The position numbers were made by a program, and so were the translations under genes. Positions 10,890 through 23,396 of a stretch of DNA of 64,000 nucleotides are shown in pieces; positions within the stretch are counted from its first letter, which is position 1; every line of letters starts with the position of its first letter. The notes under the pieces are model-generated. The model searched no databases. It had not been told where the DNA came from and worked only from the letters and a program-made list of their open reading frames with translations. Source of the DNA: Dichotomocladium elegans. Taxonomy: Eukaryota; Mucoromycota; Mucoromycetes; Mucorales; Lichtheimiaceae. The stretch spans positions 62,001 to 126,000 of the forward strand of contig JAIXMN010000016.1 in the NCBI GenBank assembly GCA_025716815.1, in the 5' to 3' direction.

Positions 10890-11451
10890 TCAAAAGCTTT
10901 AAAAAAATAGCACGCCATTCCTGCTCAAAATAGGCTCTCTTTTCCCTTATTCCGCCATGTTGCTTATAATAGACACAAGTCCTCCGCTCGCTCCCATCCT
11001 CGCCCAGAAGACTTTTATCATGCCAGCAGATTGACAGAGACGGGTTATGCCTGACCCCGAAATGCTTCCAGCGTTCTTTCGTAGACTGCTATTGGTCAGG
11101 TTTCGGCAGCATGTCATAACCAGCAGAGCACAACCGCAAATCATTTAGTTTATGTTTATTTGAGAGAAAAGAATGCCATACTTTATGTCTATAGTACATT
11201 CAAGTAATAATAAGGGAAACGAGAGATGTTCATCGGGTAATCATTGTATGTACATGAGGGATGATGACCCTAGAGTGAAGAAGTGCAAAGGTTATTTTGG
11301 ACAAGGAGCAACAAGGACATTTGATATATTACTGTGGGCTGGCGTAGTGGCGAAGGAAGGGGCTGTGAGGTATATGGGAAGTGTTAATAAGTGGCATACA
11401 GGAAATGTTAGAAAAGAGAGTAGGAAAGCGAGTAGACAGCGGCTGTCTACT
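10890..11451. other. Convergent 3' intergenic region
   Basis: Lies between the tail-to-tail velvet and zinc-finger genes. A 96-codon open frame (11173-11463) has no recognisable features and overlaps the opposite gene's end; not called. Confidence 0.5.
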
Positions 11452-12357
11452 TCAAAGCGATAAAGAAGCAGCGGCAAGAATCGAGCCACATCCATTTTCT
11501 ACCTTGAGATGACGATTAAGGGCGTCCATCCGGGCAAATGGCTTGGAGCAGTTCGAGCAAACATAAGGCTTAATGTTCCAATGGAGCTTCTCATGTCGAT
11601 TACGGTCATGCTGTCGAGCAAATCGCCGCCCGCACTGTGAACATGGGTATGGGCGCTCCGAAGTGTGCGTGCGCATGTGGGATGTCAGGTTGTATGGTCG
11701 GGTAAACGACTTCCCGCATCCGGGATACTCACAATGGTAAGAGGCAACAACAGGAGCAGAAACCCCAGTAGAATTGCTATTTGGCTCTCTTTCGCTGCTG
11801 CAGTTATTGTTCGTCGTTTGTTGGCGATGCTGATACGGAGCGCGGGCTTTTCGTGCAGTAGGTCGAGTGATGTAGGTGGTAGTAGTGAGAAGAGGATGGA
11901 GCGCATGCATGCCGCCGCTGGTAGTGTTGCCACCAGCGGAACAATGAGGGATGCGACTCGAATTACCCGTATTCGCTGTTCCTTGAAAGAGATCAAGATG
12001 CCTGCCGGTACTGATCGCAGCAGTCGATGCTGAGGAGGAAGAAGAAGAAGATGAAACGGCCGGTGCCACTGAATAATTGACAGTCCGATCAGTGCTGTAG
12101 CTCGGGCTTGGGTAAAAAGACGGCGCTTCGTGAGCTAGGACGTTGCCTCCTTGATTGTAATAGTCGTAGGATGATGTAGAGCAGACAGACGTGTTTTGGC
12201 TGTGCGATGTTAGCTGCTGGTGCTGGTGCTGCTCCTGGTACTGCTGGTTTTGTTCGCGTGGAGACGATGCAATGGGGATAGGATAAGAATCACTTTCAGC
12301 AACGGGAGAAAAGGAACGTGTCCATGAGAGGTTCTGTTGGTATGATTGCATTGCCAT
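11452..12357 (-). CDS. C2H2 zinc-finger transcription factor, Crz1-like
   Basis: Single exon, 301 aa, start at ATG 12357 (MAMQSYQQ). The first 200 residues are low complexity (Gln, Ser, Thr, Asn). The C-terminus has three zinc fingers: [20 protein letters not shown] with His ligands, [19 protein letters not shown], and [20 protein letters not shown] ending in ENGC, so the last finger is C2HC. The combination 'FTRPYNL', '[14 protein letters not shown]' and a third finger with a terminal Cys is typical of calcineurin-responsive Crz1/Prz1 factors. A clear PxIxIT calcineurin docking motif was not seen, so calcineurin control is inference. It would act in the nucleus on calcium or stress genes. 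Confidence 0.8.
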   Translation of the reverse strand: MAMQSYQQNLSWTRSFSPVAESDSYPIPIASSPREQNQQYQEQHQHQQLTSHSQNTSVCSTSSYDYYNQGGNVLAHEAPSFYPSPSYSTDRTVNYSVAPAVSSSSSSSSASTAAISTGRHLDLFQGTANTGNSSRIPHCSAGGNTTSGGMHALHPLLTTTTYITRPTARKARAPYQHRQQTTNNNCSSEREPNSNSTGVSAPVVASYHCEYPGCGKSFTRPYNLTSHMRTHTSERPYPCSQCGRRFARQHDRNRHEKLHWNIKPYVCSNCSKPFARMDALNRHLKVENGCGSILAAASLSL

Positions 12358-14356
12358 GGAATAAGGGAAAAGGATAATAACAAGGGAAGAGATCAATCCG
12401 CATCTGCGTGTTTTATATAGCAGCTTATTTTTAGAAGTAACGAGCCAGCTGTTAAACGCAACCCACGCACCATACGCACACATATGTACACATTAAAGTT
12501 CATGTGACCTCATTATTGTCAGACAATTCCACTCAAGCACCGGAGAATGGTCCTGCAAGCAAAACAACCGCTGCCAAGGAGAAAAGTCCAGTATCAACAC
12601 CGTCCTTTCTAAAAATAAGATGGCATGAATAGATGATTCGTATGACTCTTCTTCATCGCTCTGCTTCCACTGTATCACTCGTACTAAAACAAACGTAATT
12701 GTCTGTAGTTATTGTGGCGGGTTGCGTAATAGAATGTGTCAACTTGTGTGGCGATATTTAGCTAAGCCCCACAGGTGCGCGCGAAAAATAAAAATAAAAG
12801 AGTTCCTGTCCCACATATTTCTCTGTTTACCGATCCGACTGATTGCAATTTACTTCAGCCATCGCCGATGAAGAAAAGCACAGAGTTGATGACAGGCAGT
12901 TGACGATTAAAGTATCGGGTTTCCAGTAGGAGAAAGGGCAATGCCTCTTTCAAAAGGAAACCAAACGTGCCAGAGCCCACGCGAGATAAACATCATCCTG
13001 CTAGTGCAGCGAATTACCTCATTTAGGCCGTACTGTATGAAAGTAACAAAATTTCACGTTCTGCTCCCTTTCTTTTGGATGTGCTGATCTATACAAAACT
13101 TTAGCATCTTTCCCGCATGCGCCCATCTTAGAGTAAGATTTTCATGTCTTCTTTTCTCTCATTTATGGAAGCAGAGGATTCGCCTGGTATACATCAATAG
13201 TGAGTAACTATCCATGTCGTCATTTTGATCTGGCCCTCTATATTTGAACGGCAGCGGTCTAGACACAAGCACCCGAAGTGCGATGGTTTATCCAAGAGAA
13301 GTAATGGGGCAAATCGGTAACGGAAGAAAAACCGGCCGAACTGTTACCTTTCGGGGCTTGGCTGCATAGTGCCACCATCTCAAATTGGTAGGGTTACACA
13401 AAAGGCTTTCAGCAATGCACTTAGGACTACCCCAGCAAATTCATGTACTGTAATTCATTCTTTATATAATGACAGAGATTCAATGTCTTGAACTCATATG
13501 GAAAGATTTCTCATGTATTAAAAAAGAGCCCTCGACTGGTATCAGACTTGGGAATCCCATCTATTCTGTTCAGCCCATGCCGATCCCCTTTTGCTCTCAT
13601 TTTTGGTAATCCGCTTTGCAGGTGGACATAAACGGGAACCCTCCGATTAGTTCACCGCTCACATCGTGTGAAGGGCTGAGTAATACTTTACTAATCTGAG
13701 AGCGAGACATCATTATTCAACTGCTCTCGCAAATAGTGATATACGATTTCAGACTACGCCTATAACAGATGTAGTGTGCTTTAGGAGAACGTGCTGTAAT
13801 TGTGGTGTTTAGGATAGCCTTGGCGGAGAGCGGTAGGAACGCACGAATGCTAACGCCTGTCGGGTTCTATATTTCTATCTAACGTGGACACTGAGACATG
13901 CTTGAACAAGTAAGTAAACAATACTACAAGCTAAACCTAACCAGCGCGTTCCAGTCAAATATACGAGGCGCATGAGAGCACAGTATGCCCCTGAGTGTTG
14001 CATCTTAGTTTCAACGGGGTGCGGCTCTGTGGTTAATCCAATATATCGATGCTCATCAAATGGTGGTCTCGAAGTTACAAACACTTAGTGAACTTAAGAC
14101 CAGCATTTGGATGACTTCCTATAAAGTAGAGTTAGAATTTAAGACAAGCCTCCTGGTCGATTTTCCGATTGGTGCCACCCGCCACACGGTGTGAAAATGC
14201 TTGTGGGTGATTAGGAGGCCATGGTCGAGGGCGCTAGCAAGCTATTGGGCGAGCGGTAATTGAAAGAAAGACAAGCAACAGTGCCGTGGCCGTCCCTGAA
14301 ACCCCACGACCCTATTTCTCGACTTTCCTAGTTTGTTAGGTTTACTGGGTGCGGGC
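12358..14356. other. 2-kb intergenic region, no gene seen
   Basis: Divergent promoter space between the zinc-finger gene and the zinc transporter. Frames are short and closed. No repeat family recognised. Confidence 0.5.
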
Positions 14357-16600
14357 ATGCATACAATCCAGTCCGTTCCCATGAAATCGACAAGGCAATT
14401 CACGAAGCGTCGTCCGCAATCGCCTATTTTACAGAATCAGCAGTCCAATGCCACTATGGCTGCTAATGGGATTGCGCCATCTCCCCTTTTGCCTTCCATC
14501 ATGCCAGGTAGTTCCAAAACTTCACTGTGGATTGCCAGAGCACAACTGGGCTTCTCCATTATATTGATCCATACTTCTTGTTTCCGCGATGCCACCTGCG
14601 TTTATACAGTGACTTCTCAAATCTCGGCGCCCTTACGTGCTGCACCAGTTAAGCCAATACCTCCTGTTACCGCTCCTACCGCGACTGCTACCGCTGCTCC
14701 CGCTGCTCCCGCTTCGGAGGCAATACACCACCATCCAGATGTAGTATCAGAGAGCGTGATAAAGGGTAGTCGAGCATTGGTTGACACATAATATCTGAGT
14801 AGCGCGAGCCCTATCAACCTAATCCATATGAGCCTTCTCAACACGTACATAACCACAGCCACTACGGGCACGGACACGGATACGAAAAACCTCATGCACT
14901 GGAACATTTACCGAACCATGATCATCACGGCCACGATCATCACAGCCACGATCATCATGGCCATGATCATCACGACCATGATCATCACGACCATGATCAT
15001 CACGACCATGATCATCATGACCATTTGCATAGTCACAAAAGCCACCAGCATTATGATAATGGATACAGTCATCAACATCATGACCACAGTAGCCATGGCC
15101 ATAGCCATAAGAGCCACGGTCATAGTCATGATCATAGCCATGCTCACCAGCATTATCATTATAATTATCCGCCTGTTGCTATCCCGCCTTTCCCATCCTG
15201 GTCGAGTATCTTCGCGACCCTGACGCCGATGCAAAAGACTATTTTCACTTGGTTCTTGATCCACCTCAGTATTGGCGCTTTGGTATGGTGGGCAGGTGCA
15301 TCGCGTGATAGTCTTGGTAAGTGGATTTGCAAGAATGAGAGGGTCATAGAAATGCATTAGGCATAAGAGACTGCACTGTACTGTTATGCTCCACTCACGT
15401 ATGCGCTATTGCGGTTGGCCTGTCGTTTTTAGCACTTGCTGGGTTCTCGTACCTCGTGTTCTTCGATGCGTTTGGTGTCTTGAACACTTTTGTGTCTGAT
15501 GTGGTAAGGACAAACCCCGCATTTCAGGCGTCGAATACCAAACGACCGTTTACGTGAGTCAAAGTACATTTTGTGCAATGGGAAAATAATGGCTGATGTA
15601 CAGAATTGGACAGGGCCTGTCGATACGACATTGTGTTTGCGATGGCAAATACGATCTTTCTTCTCTATGTTACCATGTATACTCTCAAGGAGTCATTGGA
15701 GCATTCGCTAACTGAACATGAACCTGTCACCAGTCACCATAATGACCACCACAATGACCAACGGTAAGATGAGGATAGGAAGATAAGTTTATCTTCGGCT
15801 TCTGAGACAGACAAACAAAACGCAATATTAGGGCACTTGGCTTTACCGGCTTTATAATCATGTGTCTTGCTATGGGTGCCACGTTTATCTCATGCGTCAG
15901 TTTAAAGAACCATGATAACTTTGTACGCTGTGAGTCGTTATCTCCGATTGGATCAGCGAACAATATCCTGATGCAAACATCAACATGTAGACTTACGCCG
16001 CTCACCTCCCACCGTCCACGGCTTCTCATATAATGTTATTAATGGCGCACGCGGAAATGCTGTCAACATTATACTCTGCAACGTTTATTCTTCATCTATC
16101 GTCGCCACCGGGCTGGCGTTAATCTTTTTCTTCATTTCTGGCTTTATGTCGTCATCGATGGACAAGTTCCTTTCTTTTGGTGAATCGGTGGTCATGATAT
16201 ATCTGGGTGCACCCACTGCGCTTGCCTTGATGAAGCTGGTCCTCCAGACTACACCAGACGTTGCGCGCTCTGGTATTGAAAATCGTCTAATGGAGGTAAG
16301 CTAAACTTGGCTTTGCTATACATATAAAGAGTCTTAACTCGACGTATATCCGTCTGCATACCCCGTTTCTAGATCCGTCAGAATAAGGATGTGATAGCGG
16401 TAGATCGGGTGCATTTCTGGCAGAACACCTATGGCAAATGTGTCGGCACTTTGGAGATTCAAGTCAGAGCGGAGGCCGATGAGGAATCGGTGCTGCAGTT
16501 TGTGTATCAAAAACTGGAGGGATTGACAAGTACTGATCCTAAAATGGACGGGAGCGGCTATCCCAGGAGTGAGCTTACTGTGAGCATCATCAAACAATAG
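14357..16600 (+). CDS. Cation diffusion facilitator zinc transporter, His-rich (Zrg17/ZnT-like)
   Basis: Exons 14357-14743, 14803-15316, 15433-15553, 15614-15763, 15832-15929, 15991-16295, 16373-16600; about 600 aa. The end of exon 1 and the start choice (ATG 14357 or 14381) are uncertain. A Pro/Ala-rich N-terminus leads into a His-rich stretch of about 100 residues with repeated D-H-D-H-H units (14920-15160), a zinc-binding buffer. CDF membrane segments follow: FFDAFGVLNTFVSDV, YDIVFAMANTIFLLYV, GFTGFIIMCLAMGATFISC and ATGLALIFFFISGF. A cytosolic C-terminal domain comes last (VGTLEIQVRAEADEESVLQF). The 'VLNTF-SDV..TNPAF..KRPF' block matches the Zrg17/Cis4 branch, which pairs with Msc2-type partners to load zinc into the ER/Golgi. 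Confidence 0.8.
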
Positions 16601-18029
16601 ATAGATCGAGAGATGAAAAATAAAGGAAAAGTCAATAAACTGGTTAGATACCACTGCGTATAAACAATATAGCATCATCTGTTGATTCTGATTATAAGGT
16701 ACATCGCCGTTCTTCGTACGTTAGTTTCCACAGCGGGTTCCCTTACAACAATAACCAGGGTCGTGTGGTTGAGGAGCATGGCTGCCTGAGTCAATGTGGA
16801 TGGGAGCGTTTTGCCACTAACCGATCAAGTGCGTGGGGAGACAATATGCCAGACACCCGCCTTGAGTTCTGCACGGGATATCCGTCATTATTTGATAATC
16901 GGATAATCGGTGGAAATTCACAGGTCACATTACAAGTCTGAGCATGAAACGAAAAGGTACAAATAAAGGCCCTTTTCGATGATCCTGGAATCCTCATTCA
17001 AGCTGCAGCTTTTGGATATCTTGCCGCCTTCCTTTTTCGCGGGTGAGCGAAAGCAAAAGGCAAATTGGAAATTGCTTACAACAACTTCTTTCTACTAGAA
17101 ATCCCCTTTTTCCATTTCTTTTGCTTTTGGTGTTCGGGTGGGTTGGCCACCCAACCGAGCGCCATTATCGGGTTCTTTATTGTTTCGGGGTAATGAAAAA
17201 AAGAAAAGAACTTGAGGGGATACACAGCAGCTGGCCTTCACGCGACTATCCCTGTTACGGGCTCTTTACGAGTCTCAACTGACGGGCTGCTATGATTATT
17301 TAAGAATAAATGAAAATGAAAATGGATGGACTAAGAGGCGAACACAAATGGATTTGACTTAGTGATAATTATCGGGAAGCAAGGAAACTTTGACCTGATT
17401 TTTTCACGGACTCTTTTGGCAGCTGAGAAACTACTACTTTATTCGTCTGCTTCGCTAGTGATTAGCACAGGCCGAATGGGGATGTCGAAAGGAGATGTCG
17501 ACTACTGTTCAGTTCCGTAAGGAACTTCTCCGCCACAGTCCTCTTCACTGTCCCATACGTTTACTCTCACTAAGATCTACATTGTGCAGCAAATTGTTTT
17601 CATCACAGCGTAATCGACAAAGGTGTCCAGTAGTGACATAACAGCAAAGTCTTCTGTTTTTCACTGTTGTAAATACTGATCGCGCGTCTTCTAATCCTTC
17701 ATCAGCGTCCTTTGTAACGCTATTGAATTAAGCAGCATCGTTCCAGAGGTTTAGCCAAGTAATTGTGCATGTAAGTTTGAGTCCAATAAAACGCCCGTTG
17801 CAATGGTGGGCAAGACCATACATATCCAGTGTGCCACGATGTCAATGAATGAGCTACTTGCGTCTTCATAATTCAGGTTTAAATACTGATTGAAAAGCTG
17901 CCACGCAGCTTTTACCTTAACCCAGAAAAGTGGACCCCGTGCGTGCGGCGGGCTTGAAAACTTGTACTACGCGAAAAAAGTAGGGTTTCAAAAGTGGATC
18001 AGAATGGATGTAATTGCTGCAAAAACCCC
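16601..18029. other. Intergenic region, no gene seen
   Basis: No supported coding. Holds a perfect 9-bp inverted repeat with a 3-nt loop (17893-17913). Confidence 0.45.
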
Positions 18030-18800
18030 GATCAGCCCTGATCCATGTTAAGGATGTCAGTGATCATGGGAGTACCAGGACGCTTTTCGAGTTCAATTGC
18101 TTCCTTAGCCCAGTTGGCAAGGATCATGAACTTGCTCTCTAGTTGGGTGCTGCTCCTGCATAAACGCAGATCTACTACCTCCGAACATTGGTTACAAAGA
18201 GTCTTGGTATGTGAAGTTGAGAAAGGATGTAAACAATATCTGCACAGCATTGTCAATACGTACAATTTCTTCACCTCCGTTTGCTACCCATGTCTGCGTA
18301 CTGGTCATTAAATCGTTATACGAATGATCTCTGCTCCCATAGGGAACTTGAAATGTCTAAACCGGCGCACTATTGATCCATGGAAATGAATATAACCGGG
18401 CAATAAAGAAAAAGGCTCATTCCTGCCTATCTAGAGGAATAATTAGTGATGTAAATATCCTAGATGACGTTGAGTGGGTGTGTCAATGGAACCTAGTTGA
18501 TTGACTCTGGGAAAAAACTGCGATTTCATTGATGTGTATGTATTCCTTATTAGCATGACACATAAAAAAGTTTGGCCCAAGAAAGACACCTCTGCCGTGA
18601 TCACAGGTCCAAAGATAGTACCGGACCATGGGAGATGACAGCGACTTCAGGGGCAACTTCGATATCAGGTACAGTTAGCTGCAGGTTGTAGCCATCGCAA
18701 CTGTCAGGCGATTGTGTGACGTCTGGAGTAGCAAACGAAGGAGCTGCAGCTGGAAATTACTTCAACTTCATCAAGGCTGCCATGGGTGAAGCTGAACGTA
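18030..18800 (-). pseudogene. Possible decayed or unrecognised coding fragments
   Basis: Two minus-strand stretches look coding but do not join into a gene. One at about 18150-18035 reads KFMILANWAKEAIELEKRPG and ends TDILNMDQG-stop. The other at about 18760-18610 reads APSFATPDVTQSPDSCDGYN, then LQLTVPDIEVAPEVAVISHG and a stop. The opposite strand at 18730-18840 is also open (AGNYFNFIKAAMGEAER), so even the strand is unsure. No family recognised. Confidence 0.25.
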
Positions 18801-19285
18801 TGATGTGCATCTACGTATCACAAGGCCGAGGATATCTACGATACGTATAGGATTGTATCTACTGCACTTATTCTGTGGTAAAACTGCCAGGTTGTTGCTA
18901 ACTCAATATAGTTGTTCTTTCTGTGCAGGACGAGCTGCTTCCAAGGCGATGAATTTCTCTTAAAATGTACAGCTACTTGGACCGGAGCATGATGAGTATC
19001 TTCATCTATGAAAGCTTCAATTATTGGTAGTGACTGGCTCTGAGGATATTATAAAGCCTGTTTTTTACGTCTTTCAAAACTTCCAGACGACAGTATGGCT
19101 GAATGGTTAAGCATACCATCCAGTATATGATAGTTTGAATTGAAGGTCGTGCGATTTTTGAAAGGATCTGCAATCGTTACTCCGATCGATGTCCCTTTTT
19201 TGTTCGTTTTACTGCCACACATCCCTTCCTCAACCCCCGCGCTCACCGTGCCTTCTTTTTTTCGCACTAAGAACCAAAGTCGGCG
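18801..19285. other. Upstream region of the GDP-mannose transporter gene
   Basis: No gene seen; probable promoter of the downstream gene. Confidence 0.4.
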
Positions 19286-20721
19286 ATGACGAGCTCAAAA
19301 GCTGACCATGCCATACCAATGACTGATCTTGGTGGGCGCTCTGCACCGTCTAGTTCTGCTCCTTCTATTGTTGCGCCATCAGGCGTGAAGCTCTCCCCTT
19401 GGATGCGCGCTTCGCTCCCCATCGCAAGCTACTGCGTCGCAAGTATTCTGATGACTGTAACCAACAAATATGTAGTAAGCGGCTACGGATTCAACATGAA
19501 TTTTTTGCTGTTGACAGTCCAAGTAAGTTAACATACCCGGCTTCCCCCCACGTTAATCTGCATGCTTGGGAGTCCTTTTTTTCCTTGGAAGAGCCAACTG
19601 ATTATATACTCTGATTTCCTTATAGAATGTGGTTACTGTCGTACTTTTACAATCTTTCAAGTTTTTAAATCTTATCAAATTTCGAGATTTTGACAAGGAT
19701 GAAGCACGCAAATGGTTTCCCGTTGCTGCAGCACTTGTCACCATGATTTACACAGGGTCCAAGTCGCTCCAATATTTACGGATCCCGGTATATACTATTT
19801 TTAAGAACCTTACGATCATCCTTATTGCATACGGTGAGGTGATCTGGTTTGGTGGAAATCTTACACAGATGATGTTGGTATCCTTTCTGCTTATGGTAAG
19901 CGGGTTGCAGGAATAGGGAAAAGTGGGGAGAACATTGACGGCGTAGTTTTATCTTCGGTAGGTGCTATCATCGGTGATTGCTGGCTGGGCAGACGTGACA
20001 GAAGCACTTTCAGAAATTGCACGCATGGATACACCGTTTATTGGGTATTTTTGGATGGGGTTAAACTGTTTCTCGACTGCTGCCTTTGTGCTGTACATGC
20101 GCAAACGCATCAAGTTGACAAATTTTAAAGACTTCGATACCGTGTATTACAATAACCTGCTTTCGATCCCACTCTTAATTTTCCCGTCGTTGTTGTTTGA
20201 GAATTGGAGTGCCGAGAACTTCGCCCGCACATTGTAAGTGATCGGCTCTGTCTTCGGACTATGGCGACTAACCCAGTCGATCGAAAAAAAAACAGTCCGG
20301 AAGAGGACCGTTGGGCCATGGTCTACGCTATGATCTTTTCAGGTGTATCTGCGTTTGCCATGTCTTACGCATCGGCATGGTGCGTGCGAACGACATCGTC
20401 AACCACTTACTCGATGGTTGGTGCTCTGAATAAGCTTCCCATTGCCGTCTCGGGCATCCTATTCTTTGGTGATCCTGCTACACTTGCGAATACAACAGCA
20501 ATATTTATAGGTATATGAACATAGATGCTCACAAAGCCCAGTTGCAGCCGGCTGAACGGGACATGAATTATATAATAGGCTTCATTGCTGGGCTTGTTTA
20601 TTCCTATGCAAAAACCATCGGCAGTAACAAACCTACTACCAGTAATCCATCCCAAAGCATCCCCATGTCTGCTTCTAGCCAGAGTGCGGCTGACGCTGCC
20701 AAAGCCGGTGGGAAGTTGTAA
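19286..20721 (+). CDS. VRG4: Golgi GDP-mannose transporter
   Basis: Antiporter bringing GDP-mannose into the Golgi lumen in exchange for GMP, supplying mannan and glycoprotein synthesis. Exons 19286-19522, 19626-19895, 19962-20233, 20296-20510, 20579-20721; phases consistent; 378 aa, the usual family length. A 40-residue cytosolic Ser-rich N-terminus is followed by about ten membrane segments. Family signatures present: [53 protein letters not shown] (the F/Y-x-Y-N-N motif) and [19 protein letters not shown], the GALNK nucleotide-binding motif. The C-terminus is a Ser/Ala-rich cytosolic tail. Confidence 0.93.
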
Positions 20722-20841
20722 AATGTCTGCATTTCTTCTCTTTAGACTGGGCTCATCGTACAACATGCATAAATAAATATACTTTTAAAGGCTGCCATAT
20801 GCGGCGATCAGTTTTCATTTTGTGTAAAATAAAAAAAATTA

Positions 20842-22986
20842 TTACGCAATGCGTCCTCTTAATCTATGTTTAACTCGACAAAGTTGCACATCTACTTTAT
20901 CGAGCTTTTCCTCCAACTCTTCTTTCCGCCTTCGCGTAAAACGACTGCCACCCGAAATGGGTATTTTTGAGTATGCCGATTGTAGCTGTATATATTATTC
21001 GAGGATTAACCATAGTTGAAATTGCTGTAGTGATGGCTCACTTACTCGTTCTTTTTCTTCAGTCAACTCGCGTAGCCTTGTGTCTAGATCGTCAGTCGCA
21101 TGGACAGACACATCGGCTGCGTGATTCGCTACGGCACTATTGTCTATGCCACTTGAGCTGATACAATAAATAGATGGCTTTTATATAAGATTTCAACGTG
21201 TTCTGCATTTCACTTTATTTTTTTCATTTACCTTGCCTGTTCGCCAGTAACTTGATTGGCAGAATCCATAGGTCTTGAGTCAACAGATATACGCTCTTCT
21301 TCCTGTCGCGTCTGCTGGCGCATTTGATTTTCCATGTATTCCTGCTGCTGTTCCAGAAAGCGTTTCTGTTGTTCCAGAAGGTGTTGTTGCTGTTGGGAGA
21401 GTAATTCTCGAAGCGTAGCAACTTCGCGCTCTGTCTGTTCGAACCGTGCCTATTCTCGCTACTATTAGTGAGTTGTTTACCTTTTAATTAAAGAAATGTA
21501 AAGATCTTACTTCCATCTCGCTTATCCGATCATCTCGCTCTTTGAGATTATTCCTAGAGGAAATCCTTTCCTGCTCAGCTAAAACGCGGGCCTCCTAATA
21601 AGTTGCATCTGTTAGGTTCTCTCCATTATTGCCAGTGCCACACAAGGGCAAAAAAAGAACGGACCTCTAGCTCTTTTCTGTAACGATCTGCGTCCCGCGA
21701 CCGATCGCGCGCCTCAGCAGTGGCCGCTCTCATTTTTTCCAACAGAATGCTCATATCCTCTTTCATGTGTTTCATGATGGCCTAATGTAAAAATAACTGA
21801 TTAAGCCATGCAAGCTACTACTGGCTTGAAGCTCATCGTACCTTTTCTTTTTCCAGCTGCTCTGCTATCTTTATTTTCTCTTGCGTTGCTTCCTCGATGA
21901 TGCGATTGCAGTAATGCAAGTCTTGCGTTAATCCTATGATAATATGACTTTTATATATAAACACATGGTATTGTATCCAGGCGCTCTTTTACCTTCTTTC
22001 TGTCTCTGCAGTGCTGAGGCCAATGTCTTTTCCTTTTCTAGCTCTGCATGAAGTTCAGTTATCTTGGCCTCGCACTCCGCATGCTTATCGATAATGGGGT
22101 GATCGTCAAGAGGATCCCCTTGGGGATAGGTAGACGGAGTAGGAACAGCGATTGAGTGTGTGAGATCTTGTTGTTGAATGATATGCCATTCGCTCGGTGA
22201 CTCATCTGCTGGAAGATGCGAATCACCGTGTGGAATCACTACACAACTTTGCCTCTTTCCCCTTGATGACAGAAGCGAGTCCTCGTGCTTACTAGGGGCC
22301 GGAAATAAAGCGCTGACAAGGGAAAAAGGTAACAGCTTGAGGGTGAGAAAGGGGGGGTGCTCATTTTTTTAGCAGGGGAGGCGGGGGATCTGCTCTCTCT
22401 TTAGTACCTGAACCGTTTTGTATGCCTTGCAAGTCGGTCGTTATTAAGTCGACGCTGAACACCCGTCGGAGGGCCTTGGTTTGTTTCAGGTTGTGGTTCG
22501 CATGCAGCTGATCATCGCTCTTGAGTATTTCTTGACTTGTCCTCCCCAATTGTAGTCTACACTTGCCATCAAACTCGACGTTAAATGCATGTTTATGAGC
22601 TATATTCGGCGGTGATGGAGGTGGTTTCGGATGGCCCCGTAAAATGCCAAATATTTTCAGAAATCTCGGTGTGCTGTGCGTTCTCCTGACGTTTTTAAAT
22701 TCACTTGGATTGGATTGCATAGCTTCCCATGAAATAGTCGAAAAAAAGAAAGAAAGAAAAGAGATGTAGGAGAGGATTCAACTCGGCCTAGAGCTTTTAA
22801 AACGATAGGAGAGAGAAAGACAAAAAGAGAGCAAATCAAATATGTAGAGCTTACCACAACGTGAACAGAAGCACCAAATTTAAGAAGAAACCTGTCCTGG
22901 TTGGTACAAGTCCACCTCTCAGGAGTGCTAATGCTCTCGTCTTGGACTGCGATTGTGAAGCACAATAGTACCTTACATTCTGCCAA
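20842..22986 (-). CDS. Coiled-coil protein of unknown function
   Basis: First exon from ATG 22986 (MAECKVLLCFTIAVQDES..., ending at GTAAGC near 22853). A second conserved-looking exon (from about 22722: RRTHSTPRFLKIFGILRG, then HAFNVEFDGKCRLQLGRTSQ) follows, then several short exons coding a long heptad-rich region: KITELHAELEKEKTLASALQ, IIEEATQEKIKIAEQLEKEK, MKEDMSILLEKMRAATAEAR and VATLRELLSQQQQHLLEQQK. The protein ends RFTRRRKEELEEKLDKVDVQ...RIA at stop 20842. The joins between exons 1-3 did not resolve to one phase solution. The N-terminal beta-rich segment before a coiled coil is faintly like NT-C2 (EEIG/EHBP1) proteins, but I cannot support that. Confidence 0.6.
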
Positions 22987-23396
22987 GGTTGGCGTTCAGC
23001 CCTTTATATAAGAATACATGAGTGATTGATTACCCCAGCTGCAACGCACGTCAAGATGGAAGCACAAAGCTGGAGGAATCATGTGAAAAACAAACGCATA
23101 TCAAGTTGAGCGTCTTCATGCATGAGGACTTCCAACCTGCATGACTAAAATATCATCCCCTGGGCATCCTATGGCGGCTTCCCTGGGAGGATGGGAGCAA
23201 GTGAAGTAGGCTGGCAGTAAGAGTCTCCATTGTAAAATAACAGAATCAATATAATAGCAACAGTTTGACATTGATAAATCAAAGATTTGAAACTGACGTA
23301 ACGCGCCGGCCATTGGAGCGAATAGAATGCCGGACTTCTCATCCCAATTTTAACCCCTCCCACAGGAGACCCTGTCTGTCAGTGCTCACCTTCGCC
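22987..23396. other. Divergent promoter region
   Basis: Head-to-head spacing between the coiled-coil gene and the CUE gene. No further feature seen. Confidence 0.5.

Noticed and set aside
14920..15170. Noncoding minisatellite at 15 kb
   Set aside because: The repeat stays in frame, codes His/Asp and flows into the transporter's first membrane segment, so it is exon sequence.
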